Source: Parabacteroides merdae ATCC 43184 (lineage in GTDB: Bacteria; Bacteroidota; Bacteroidia; Bacteroidales; Tannerellaceae). From it: a stretch of 64,000 nt of DNA. Below are positions 26,624 through 35,085 of the stretch, piece by piece. Made by a program: the position numbers and the translations under genes. A model generated the notes under the pieces. It did no database searches. It saw only the letters and a program-made list of their open reading frames with translations, and had not been told where the DNA came from. The stretch spans positions 186,001-250,000 of the forward strand of contig NZ_CP102286.1 in the NCBI RefSeq assembly GCF_025151215.1, given 5' to 3'. Position 1 is the stretch's first letter; the number at the start of each line of letters is the position of its first letter.

Positions 26624-27496
26624 TTATGGAAGAGTAATAAGAATAGAACCACCTTCTCCTGTGTAATCAAAACCTCCTTGCAAAGCTTCTATGTAATAGT
26701 AAGGAGCTAATTGGAAAGTCTTGTCATCTAGCTGTTTATTATTTGCCAAACTGATTCCTGCAAAATCACTTGGGTGGTGGGCATAAATTGCATTTGAGGC
26801 ACTTCCGTCATAATTGATTCCGATAAAGAATTTATTATAATAAATAATGCCATCCTTAATCCAAAATTCGATATAATCGCATGAAGTTGAGGCTACAGCG
26901 TTTCCCCATCCGCCATCATCATTTTTCAAACCTTGTTCATATGGTTTCATTACACGATAACGGTCAAAGCCATCCGCTTTTTGAATTTCTACATTGTAAG
27001 GCTTTTCTGTAAAAGCCAAAACGTCAGCAAATGTACCTGTTCCCAAAGATACCCAGTTATAGTCTTTATTAACCGTAACTGAAACTGTGTTACTGCCACT
27101 TACAGGTTCATTTGTATTATCCAATGTTAGTGTGATATTCAATTCTTTGCCAATTTCCAAAGGAGATACGTTGACTGTGACTTTTGTCATATTTTCACCA
27201 GCAGCAAAAGTATAATCGGAAACAGTACAACCGGCTAAGGGGACTTCATCGACCGTAGCAGTCAATACAATGGTCCCACTTGATTCGCTGTCGGCATTTG
27301 CACGTACTAGATCTACTGTAAAGGTCGGATCAGCAGGTGAAACCGTGATATTAGCTAAAGAAGCATTTACAAAAACAGCTCTATTTGCTGCATCTGTATT
27401 ATATAGAGCACATTCTTGTTCATTATCACAGGCTGCAAAGCCCAAGATAATTGATAGAAGAGTGGTTAATGTTGATAATTTTGAAATATATTTCAT
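26624..27496 (-). CDS. Surface lipoprotein of silent SusCD locus 1
   Basis: This 290-residue lipoprotein (lipobox FAAC, Cys23) has an N-terminal immunoglobulin-like or Calx-beta-like region (about 35-145), followed by a domain of unknown type ending in a short beta strand. It lies 29 bp after susD-1, the place where SusE/F-type or other accessory surface lipoproteins are found. A glycan- or peptide-binding role beside the transporter is likely but is inference. Like the rest of locus 1 it lacks a visible promoter in the present arrangement. Confidence 0.65.
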   Translation of the reverse strand: MKYISKLSTLTTLLSIILGFAACDNEQECALYNTDAANRAVFVNASLANITVSPADPTFTVDLVRANADSESSGTIVLTATVDEVPLAGCTVSDYTFAAGENMTKVTVNVSPLEIGKELNITLTLDNTNEPVSGSNTVSVTVNKDYNWVSLGTGTFADVLAFTEKPYNVEIQKADGFDRYRVMKPYEQGLKNDDGGWGNAVASTSCDYIEFWIKDGIIYYNKFFIGINYDGSASNAIYAHHPSDFAGISLANNKQLDDKTFQLAPYYYIEALQGGFDYTGEGGSILITLP

Positions 27497-27525
27497 CGCT
27501 TTTATCTTTTAATCAATGAATAAAT

Positions 27526-29064
27526 TTATTTAGTATCACCGACCGGATTTTGGTCTTTGGTCTGGTCTAGACTGGAATTTCCATCAAATTCAGTTTGAGG
27601 AATTGTCAATACCCACATATAGCTTTCCGGGTCATTTGCATTGCGATTAACAAGCAAAGCGTCAGTCGGCCAACCCATTTCTGCAGTTCGTTTGAATCCC
27701 TGTTTCAAACGACGAATGTCGTAGATACGACCAAATTCGCCCCAAAGTTCGATACGACGCTGTATAATGATTTCTTCCAATAATGAACCTGTATAATCAG
27801 AAGTCAATTTTCCCATAGATGTACCGGACTTTTGAGCACAGCTGTAAGACGCGTCACGCTTACTCATCAAATCCATTAAGTATTCGCGTGCACCAGCATC
27901 ATTTCCTAAACGACATTCTGCTTCAGCAGCAATCAGGTACATTTCTTCTATACGCATCCAAACATAATCTCCCATCCAAGTTTGGATATCGGAAAACTTA
28001 AATTTTTCCTGCTGATAACCACCATCTTTATTGTTGGCATCTTTCGGGTTCCACCAGACCAACCGTTCGTCTTCCGTTCCCATTTTTCCATACAAATCTT
28101 TGTTGATCTGTTTGCGGGCTTTTGCTCCGTATTTATCGGCATCTGCATCCATGTGTGTGAACAAACCTGCATACATACCGCTTTGGTCAGATATGATTTC
28201 TGCCCCCCACATAACATTTGGTGCGCTTACGCTGTTCAAACCTTTAAATTCTGAAACTTTTGCAATCGTGCATTTGCTTACTGCAATAGCTTCTTCCGAT
28301 GATTTTTTAGCGGTAGCCCAGTCTTCCATCACTAATGCGATACGAGCCTGCAAGCCTAATGCTGTGGCATAGTCGATATGTGAAATGTGTTTGCGGGTTG
28401 TACCGTTTAACCGTTCGACAGCTTTATTGATGTCATTCATAATCTGAGCATATGTCTCTTGCACTGTAGAACGTGGTTTTCCTTCTGTACCGGCGACTGT
28501 CGGCTCGACATATATAGGGCAACAAGGTTCACCCTCATGTCCTTTATAGGTCCGGGCAAAACTTTGCGCTAACATGAAATAGGAGTAAGCCCGTATTGCA
28601 TAGGCCTGCCCCATGATATAGTTGACTTCCGTTTCTGTCCCTGCCATAGTTTCCTCTGCATCAAGTATATAATTAGCATTGGAAATCCAAGTATAATAGC
28701 AATTCCATAAATCATATGAGCGCCAAGTAGTAGCAGTATATCTGCTTTTTACGTTATATAAGCAATCATACCAGAACCAGCCGCTGCCCATTGCAGCCAT
28801 GATCATATCTTCTCCCATCACATCGGCCATCAGATTGTAAGCACTGATACCGAAGCATTGGTGTGTATTATCTGTTGGAGACCATGCTGAATACATGGAA
28901 CGGTAAAGACCGTTCAGTGGAACTAAAGCCGCATTGGCATTTGCTAATAGTCCGCTTCCGGACATTGAATCAGTCGGATTGGTATCAAGAGAACTTTCCA
29001 AGCATGACGATAGAGTCGTACAAGCCACCAGACCGACAATCATATATTTGAATATCTTTTTCAT
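27526..29064 (-). CDS. SusD/RagB family nutrient-binding lipoprotein, locus 1 (silent)
   Basis: SusD proteins are surface lipoproteins that cap a SusC barrel and capture substrate. This one has a signal peptide with lipobox TLSSC, the SusD TPR helices, and a C-terminal region with IIIQRRIELWGEFGRIYDIRR, a strong family signature. The ATG at 29064 (MKKIFKYMIVG) gives a proper signal peptide; an upstream in-frame ATG at 29094 overlaps susC. The gene follows the truncated susC-1 and would be expressed only when the promoter cassette is switched to locus 1. Confidence 0.93.
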   Translation of the reverse strand: MKKIFKYMIVGLVACTTLSSCLESSLDTNPTDSMSGSGLLANANAALVPLNGLYRSMYSAWSPTDNTHQCFGISAYNLMADVMGEDMIMAAMGSGWFWYDCLYNVKSRYTATTWRSYDLWNCYYTWISNANYILDAEETMAGTETEVNYIMGQAYAIRAYSYFMLAQSFARTYKGHEGEPCCPIYVEPTVAGTEGKPRSTVQETYAQIMNDINKAVERLNGTTRKHISHIDYATALGLQARIALVMEDWATAKKSSEEAIAVSKCTIAKVSEFKGLNSVSAPNVMWGAEIISDQSGMYAGLFTHMDADADKYGAKARKQINKDLYGKMGTEDERLVWWNPKDANNKDGGYQQEKFKFSDIQTWMGDYVWMRIEEMYLIAAEAECRLGNDAGAREYLMDLMSKRDASYSCAQKSGTSMGKLTSDYTGSLLEEIIIQRRIELWGEFGRIYDIRRLKQGFKRTAEMGWPTDALLVNRNANDPESYMWVLTIPQTEFDGNSSLDQTKDQNPVGDTK

Positions 29065-29093
29065 CTTGTATCTTATAAAATAATGATTTAACA

Positions 29094-32051
29094 TTAGAAG
29101 TTAATTTCTACACCAAAAGAGTATGTTTTGTTTGGTGTATACGAATAATCGGTTTCACCCTTAAAATTGTATTGAGGGTCCATACCTTTCAAATGAGAAA
29201 ATAACGCCAGGTTATCAATGGAACCGAATACACGGACATTTCCCAGTTTTGCTTTTCTCATCCAGTCTTTAGGCAAGGAATAGCCTAATGTGATATTTTT
29301 GATTGCAAAATAAGATGCATTGATTAAGAAACGATCTGTCGTTGTATAAGCACCGTTGATTTCCACACGAGGCACATCTGTAATATCGCCTGGTTTCTGC
29401 CAACGGCGTAGCTGATGTTTATTCCAGGTGTTCGTCGCATATTGGGCGTTCATGGAACCTGTATACAGACTGTCATATATTTTACCGCCAATCGAATAGG
29501 AGGTTAGGACTGACAAATCGAAGCCTTTGTAAGAAAAGTCTGTTCCAATACTTCCGTAAAGATCCGGAATACGGTTGCCTTGATAATATTTACTGGTTGA
29601 TGCTTTTGAATAGTCATCGCTGATACGTTCGTTGATGATGTTTCCATTTTCATCCTTGTCGTATACCCAATAGAGTTGAGCGCCTGTAGCTGGATCTACT
29701 CCTGCTGATTTAGCCATATAGAACGTATTGATAGGCATGCCCTCTTTGATACTGTAAACTCCCTTGATGATTTCGGGTGCTGTATTAGTCAGCTTCAAGA
29801 CTTTATTTTTTACAGTTGATCCCATCCAACTTATATTCCAGACGAAATCATCCGTTCTGATAGCAGTACCTCTTATTTCAAATTCGAAACCCGAGTTTCT
29901 CATGTCTCCGACATTGGCATTGTAGCCATTGAATCCGGTAGAAGTTGCCATCGGGTAACTTAACAACATATCGACAGTCTTACGATTGTAATATTCGGCA
30001 TTGACGGATAGACGGCTTCCAAGGAAGGTCGCTTCGACACCAACATTCAAGTTTCCATTCTTTTCCCAAGACACTACCTGATTTTCCAATGAAGAAACCA
30101 TACCTCCGATTTGGTTCGAATTCGGCCAATCTAAATCATACAAGCTTTGCCATAAGTAATAATTGCTTGTCTTATCTGAATTCAGGATATTATCATTACC
30201 TTGTTGTCCATAGCTTAATTTCAAAGACAGATTATCAATCCATTTAACATCTTCCATGAACGCTTCTTTGGAAATACGCCAGTTACCACCGATAGACCAG
30301 AATGTTCCCCAACGATGATCTTTATGAAAACGAGAAGATCCATCGGTACGCAAAGATGCAGAGAAATAATACTTTTCATCATAATTATAGTTGAAACGTC
30401 CTAACCACGATTCGATACGATATTTGTCCGTATAAGAATCGGCTGCATACAAAGTCGTTCCCGGACGCAGTTCAAGGATACCGTCTACCAGGTTTGTTTT
30501 TCCAGCCTTCAAATATTCGTGGCTGTAAGCATAAAATTCATGTCCAGCCAAAACATCAAAAGAATGTAATCCGAAAGAACGGTTCCATGACAACAGTTGG
30601 TTGAAAGTATAACTTTGCATGCGTGTGTTATATTTGGTCAATAAACCACCTGCTGTAGCCTGGTTTCCATGATACATATTCATATAGCTCATTCGTGATT
30701 GGTTGCGGTAATCAAGACCGAAATTCACATTCAGTTTAATTCCCTTGAAAACACCGAAATTATCTTTATCTGAACCAAAAGTCACTCCAGTGCGAAGGCT
30801 TGCCACATCATTCTTTTTATTTGATTTGTCGTCAGTCAAACCGCCGACTGGATTGTAATCCGTATAGCTTCCCGGACGTCCGTTTTCTCCATAATCCAAT
30901 TGAGGTTTTCCATCTTCACCCAATACATTCTTTCCATCCAATCCCTTCACATAGACGGGAAATAACGGTGAAACGAACTGTGCTGAATACCATACATTTG
31001 ATGTGGAAGATCCGTCATAGTCACTGTAATCCTGCACTGAATTAGACAAGGAGGCATTCATGTTGGCCTTAAACCAATCTGTAATATTAGAATTAACGTT
31101 TACACGAGCATTATAACGCTGAAAGCCTGTATTGATAAGAATGCCATCTTCATTCAGATAACCGAGAGAAAACATATATTTTGTTTTTTCAGAACCGCCG
31201 TTTACAGATAATTGGTGTTCTTGCCTGAATGCATTATCTCGTTGAACTGCATCCATCCATCGTTCATTCCAGGCTGAAACAGCATCAGCTTGTACCATTC
31301 CTGTTTCAGGATTGATCAAATTGTCCCATGTGTAATTCTTAAACGGGTTGTATAGTTCACCACCTAAATTGGCACTTAAACCGGCTCTTGCCATCTGTTG
31401 TGCTTGTTCCCATGAATAACCAGAGTTGAATACGTAACCATTACGAAGAGCTTCATAAGTTAATTGCACAAATTCTTTCTGATCGACCATATCATACGGT
31501 TGGATAGCACGTGATGCCCATCCTACAGTTGAACGCCATGTTACTTGAGCTTTTCCTTCTTTACCCTGTTTAGTTGTGATCATAACGACACCGTTCGCAC
31601 CACGCGCACCATACAAAGCACCAGCAGAAGCGTCCTTCAATACAGTCATAGACTCGATATCAGACGGATTGATGGAACTTAAAGAACCATCGAAAGGAAT
31701 ACCATCGACAACATACAAAGGATCTTGTGATGCATTAATTGAACCATAACCACGGATTACAATGGAAGCATCTTCGCCAGGCTGTCCGGATCCTGAAGTT
31801 GTCAACAATCCTGTTGCCTGTCCTTCTAACCCTTTTGTTAAGTTCGTAATAGGACGGAGTTCTAATTTTTCATTACTGATCGTAGAGGCCGATCCCGTAA
31901 AAGAACTTTTTTTAGCGGTACCGTAAGCGACAACCATTACTTCGTCAAGCATCTGATTGTCCCCCTCCAATACTACATTTACTTTTGGCTTGATTCCAAC
32001 CTCCTGAGACTTCATCCCCACGAAGGAAACTACCAGAGTCTTTGCAGAACT
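29094..32051 (-). CDS. SusC/RagA TonB-dependent outer-membrane transporter, locus 1, silent and 5'-truncated
   Basis: The gene encodes the TonB-box region (DEVMVVAYGTAKKSSFTGS), plug and 22-strand barrel of a SusC transporter, ending with the typical aromatic TYSFGVEINF. The signal peptide and the first about 65 residues of the N-terminal carboxypeptidase-regulatory-like domain are missing. Homology to intact susC-3 begins exactly at the 26-bp site 32026-32051. In-frame codons upstream of that point include a TAA. The first in-frame starts are GTG at 32021 and ATG at 32015, neither with a signal peptide, and no TAnnTTTG promoter is visible upstream. The frame is otherwise intact over about 2.95 kb, which argues for a stored cassette rather than a decaying pseudogene. 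Confidence 0.92.
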   Translation of the reverse strand, partial: SSAKTLVVSFVGMKSQEVGIKPKVNVVLEGDNQMLDEVMVVAYGTAKKSSFTGSASTISNEKLELRPITNLTKGLEGQATGLLTTSGSGQPGEDASIVIRGYGSINASQDPLYVVDGIPFDGSLSSINPSDIESMTVLKDASAGALYGARGANGVVMITTKQGKEGKAQVTWRSTVGWASRAIQPYDMVDQKEFVQLTYEALRNGYVFNSGYSWEQAQQMARAGLSANLGGELYNPFKNYTWDNLINPETGMVQADAVSAWNERWMDAVQRDNAFRQEHQLSVNGGSEKTKYMFSLGYLNEDGILINTGFQRYNARVNVNSNITDWFKANMNASLSNSVQDYSDYDGSSTSNVWYSAQFVSPLFPVYVKGLDGKNVLGEDGKPQLDYGENGRPGSYTDYNPVGGLTDDKSNKKNDVASLRTGVTFGSDKDNFGVFKGIKLNVNFGLDYRNQSRMSYMNMYHGNQATAGGLLTKYNTRMQSYTFNQLLSWNRSFGLHSFDVLAGHEFYAYSHEYLKAGKTNLVDGILELRPGTTLYAADSYTDKYRIESWLGRFNYNYDEKYYFSASLRTDGSSRFHKDHRWGTFWSIGGNWRISKEAFMEDVKWIDNLSLKLSYGQQGNDNILNSDKTSNYYLWQSLYDLDWPNSNQIGGMVSSLENQVVSWEKNGNLNVGVEATFLGSRLSVNAEYYNRKTVDMLLSYPMATSTGFNGYNANVGDMRNSGFEFEIRGTAIRTDDFVWNISWMGSTVKNKVLKLTNTAPEIIKGVYSIKEGMPINTFYMAKSAGVDPATGAQLYWVYDKDENGNIINERISDDYSKASTSKYYQGNRIPDLYGSIGTDFSYKGFDLSVLTSYSIGGKIYDSLYTGSMNAQYATNTWNKHQLRRWQKPGDITDVPRVEINGAYTTTDRFLINASYFAIKNITLGYSLPKDWMRKAKLGNVRVFGSIDNLALFSHLKGMDPQYNFKGETDYSYTPNKTYSFGVEINF
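32026..32051 (-). repeat. Inversion site 1 (26-bp core)
   Basis: The core begins AGTTCTGCAAAGACTCTGGT and ends AGTTTC on the minus strand. It is identical to 37910-37935 (same strand) and 39141-39166 (opposite strand). Sequence upstream of it is unrelated to susC. Confidence 0.9.
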
Positions 32052-32270
32052 CAGTTAATGGTTATATTGTTGATTATTAAAGTGTTATTTGATTTATCTT
32101 TTAAATCATCATTCTCCTATAAAAGATAACATTCTAAATATAGAGCAAACTGATTTATTTGATTAACAATGTGTTAAAATGTTTAGTGAAAGTAGCAACC
32201 ACATCCTTAACAGTTCTAAACTGTGCTGTAGTTCTACCTGTTTCCTCCTGATTTCTTGATGTAGATTAAA
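32052..32270. other. Promoterless spacer behind silent susC-1
   Basis: AT-rich DNA between inversion site 1 and the AAA ATPase gene. I find no TAnnTTTG box directed into susC-1 and no credible reading frame. Confidence 0.5.
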
Positions 32271-33416
32271 CTATCTTGCAGGATTCTGATACACATTTTT
32301 AAGCCAATATTCAAAAGCCGGATCTTGGATTTCTATCGTATTGCCAGGCAATATATCGATCAAATCTTTTTCAAGTGTCGCTTTTTTCAAGTTTTTGATA
32401 TTTGCTGAAGTTCCCAATTGATAGTGCTTCAAAATGTCTTTAGATGAGAAATTAACCACTCCATCGGCGACAGCTATCAAAAAGCTAATTTGACGGGAAG
32501 TCAAAGAATCTATTATATTGGTAAACAACAGGCTCAATTGACCGATCAAACTGTTGAACGCCTCATTGACAATAGCTTCCGAACACTCTTTTGATGTACG
32601 CAACCAAGTTTGCTGACTTAATTGCTGAGTATAATACGGATGGTTTTTCATTTTATCGGCAATCATACCAGATAATTCATCCGATATTTGCTTTCCGGTA
32701 TCAGCAAACCGTTGGGAAATAAATGCAACCCAGTCTTTTCGTTCTATTTTTTGTAAGAATAAGATATCGCCAAATTTGTAAAAAGGCATACTGTAGTCAT
32801 TGAAAATACTCAGTAACATATGACGTTTACTCCCATACAGGCAATAGCAAACAGATGTATGTGTCTGCCAATGAGCACGAAGTTTACGTTGAAAAGCAAG
32901 CGAATCTTCATATTCGTTGATATTTTGGAATTCATCAATGCAGACAATGATCTTTTTACCTTTATCTTTAGCGATCTGTTGTGGCAAATCTAATATCTCA
33001 TCATAAGACAACCGGTTATCTTTAAAACCGATACCAAAAGATAATTCATAGCTCTGACTGCCTTCGGAAAGAGAAACAGTAGGTGCCATTCGGCTCAAAT
33101 ATTTTTTTACTCCTGCTACAAATTCCTCCCAAGCAGAGGTAGATACCCGCATTAAAGCATTAGCATAGGCCGTATAAAATTGTTCTTCCGTTCTACAATT
33201 AAAAATATCGACTTGACAGACCAGTGTATTCTTGTTCTCTTCTGATAAAAGTTTGGCACACTTATTTACCAAAGATGTTTTACCCCAGCGACGTGGAGAT
33301 ATAATAACGGTATTAATGAGATTCTTGAAGTTTTGTGTCAACAAAGCAACCTCATTTTTCCTGTCAGTAAAATTCAAGTCATCGGCAATACGTCCGTAAA
33401 CAAATGGAGCCTCCAT
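32271..33416 (-). CDS. AAA family ATPase (ATP-binding protein)
   Basis: The 381-residue protein has a Walker A in SPRRWGKTSLV (about 42-52), a Walker B in KKIIVCIDEFQNI, and a C-terminal winged-helix-like region (ISFLIAVADGVVNFSSKDIL). This is the layout of the standalone AAA ATPases common in Bacteroidetes and archaea, whose role is mostly unknown. The ATG at 33416 is chosen because it follows a good promoter closely and starts MEAPFVYGR. Upstream in-frame codons run through the promoter and a palindrome. It sits between two silent SusCD loci and would be inverted by recombination between sites 1 and 3. Confidence 0.85.
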   Translation of the reverse strand: MEAPFVYGRIADDLNFTDRKNEVALLTQNFKNLINTVIISPRRWGKTSLVNKCAKLLSEENKNTLVCQVDIFNCRTEEQFYTAYANALMRVSTSAWEEFVAGVKKYLSRMAPTVSLSEGSQSYELSFGIGFKDNRLSYDEILDLPQQIAKDKGKKIIVCIDEFQNINEYEDSLAFQRKLRAHWQTHTSVCYCLYGSKRHMLLSIFNDYSMPFYKFGDILFLQKIERKDWVAFISQRFADTGKQISDELSGMIADKMKNHPYYTQQLSQQTWLRTSKECSEAIVNEAFNSLIGQLSLLFTNIIDSLTSRQISFLIAVADGVVNFSSKDILKHYQLGTSANIKNLKKATLEKDLIDILPGNTIEIQDPAFEYWLKNVYQNPAR

Positions 33417-33438
33417 AGTATAATTTTTTATATCTAAA

Positions 33439-33470
33439 CAAATGTAGCAACAATAGTTGGAAGGTGCAAA
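33439..33470 (-). promoter_or_regulatory. Promoter for the AAA ATPase gene
   Basis: On the minus strand TTTG (33470-33467) and TACATTTG (33446-33439) are separated by 20 bp, an excellent match to the Bacteroidetes consensus. The start codon is 23 bp further on. Confidence 0.8.
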
Positions 33471-33472
33471 TA

Positions 33473-33520
33473 TGAAACTGGTTAATTTGAAATCGATTGA
33501 TTTCAAATTAACCAGTTTCA
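33473..33520. repeat. Perfect 22-bp inverted repeat just upstream of the ATPase promoter
   Basis: Arms at 33473-33494 and 33499-33520, separated by 4 bp, are fully complementary (TGAAACTGGTTAATTTGAAA begins the left arm). The left end is 2 bp from the -33 box. There is no T-run, so it is more likely an operator or a cruciform element than a terminator. Confidence 0.7.
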
Positions 33521-33635
33521 CGCACATTGACTAATAATAATGTAGGATATGGAGATACTTATATATAATAGTCACAAAAGAAAATAGGCTGTTATATAAG
33601 AATAACAGCCTATTTCTCATTTGAATATTATCCTG

Positions 33636-35054
33636 TTAGAAGTATCCTTCATTTTGTTTGATATTGGGATTTACATCTATTTCAGACTGTGGTATTGCCA
33701 AAATCGTGCGATAATCCTGATAACTCGGAGATATAAGATCGGTGTTGTTCAAGAAATGATATCCACCCTTACGAGTTACCGTAATCCCTAAACGCATGAT
33801 GTCATAAAAACGATGACCTTCCATCACCAATTCTTTGCGTCTTTCTTTCAAGACCAATGCTTCGGTAGCAGTCACATCTGAAGCGGAAGGAATAGCACGT
33901 TTGATGATCGCATTCAAGTATTTATTTGCACTAGCCTGATCAGCAGAAGATTTTTTCAATGCAGCTTCAGCAGCAATCAAATAAATATCTGACAGACGGA
34001 TTACACGAATATTGTTTACGGCCGTTTTACCATTGATCCCTGGATATTTGTTCATGTAAGTACGTCCTTCGACTGATGCTGCAGTTAGCAAATTACGACG
34101 GATGTCATCCGGGTTCTCGTTGATAAGATCTTCAAATTCTTTCGTGTTGGAAACAGCAGCATATCCTTTAGGATCGACTACATATCCAAACATTTCACGA
34201 TCACCGGCATCCAAATCCGAAATTTCCAGATCGAATACGGATTCCGAAGAGTATCTTCCAGACCATGCTGCAACATAGTCTTCTGTTTTCAGCAAAGAAT
34301 ACGGAGAATTTTTGATTACATCTTCTGCATAAGAAAAAGCTTTATCCCAATCTCTTTTATATAGATTGACACGTGCCAGTAAACCTTTTACGGCCCAACT
34401 GTTGAAACGTCCGTCTTTTACTTCCGTCCCGATACATTTCAACGCTTCCTCCAAGTCGTTGATGACCATATCATACCCTTCTGCAACAGTTGAGCGACTG
34501 GGAAGATCATCTGCGCTCAAAACATTTTTTACCAATACTACACCCGGAGTAGCTCCATTTTCTACAAAATAAGGCTTTCCGTATGTAATCAGAAGGTTGA
34601 AGTGACATAAAGCACGAAGAGCTAAGGCTTCTCCTTTTGCATTATTAAGTTCATCTCCTGCAGGAAGGTCTCCTGTTTCAATTGCATTCAGCAATACATT
34701 CGCACGGTTGATAACGGCATACGGATAGCTCCATAAATTTTCCGGCGAGTTATTCTGACGGTGTATGAAACGATAATAAGTGTCGGTTCTTAACCCCCCG
34801 GAAGAGATTGTCTGTACGTCTTCACCCCCCACTTCGGCGCGTGATACAAAATCACAACCATAATAGTTGGCACTCTTTAAACTGTAGTATGTTCCGTTAA
34901 GTGCTGTTTCCACATCTTGTAAAGTCGTGATAGCATCTGTGCTGACCAATGAATCTGAAGGGAAAGTTTCCAGATATCCATCACAAGATGTAAATGTCAC
35001 TGAAGCTATTGCTACAGCAGCAAATATAGATTTTATATTTAGTCTATTCATCAT
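33636..35054 (-). CDS. SusD/RagB family nutrient-binding lipoprotein, locus 2 (silent)
   Basis: This 472-residue SusD-like lipoprotein has the lipobox FTSC (Cys24) followed by DGYLETFPSDS, the usual start of the mature protein. The SusD fold is shown by ALRALCHFNLLITYGKPYF and the C-terminal LVLKERRKELVMEGHRFYDIMRLG. It begins 31 bp after the silent susC-2 stop codon. The start uses two adjacent ATG codons (35054, 35051). Expression is expected only when the promoter cassette faces locus 2. Confidence 0.93.
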   Translation of the reverse strand: MMNRLNIKSIFAAVAIASVTFTSCDGYLETFPSDSLVSTDAITTLQDVETALNGTYYSLKSANYYGCDFVSRAEVGGEDVQTISSGGLRTDTYYRFIHRQNNSPENLWSYPYAVINRANVLLNAIETGDLPAGDELNNAKGEALALRALCHFNLLITYGKPYFVENGATPGVVLVKNVLSADDLPSRSTVAEGYDMVINDLEEALKCIGTEVKDGRFNSWAVKGLLARVNLYKRDWDKAFSYAEDVIKNSPYSLLKTEDYVAAWSGRYSSESVFDLEISDLDAGDREMFGYVVDPKGYAAVSNTKEFEDLINENPDDIRRNLLTAASVEGRTYMNKYPGINGKTAVNNIRVIRLSDIYLIAAEAALKKSSADQASANKYLNAIIKRAIPSASDVTATEALVLKERRKELVMEGHRFYDIMRLGITVTRKGGYHFLNNTDLISPSYQDYRTILAIPQSEIDVNPNIKQNEGYF

Positions 35055-35085
35055 TGTTATTATTTATAGTAAAACGAATTCCGGA

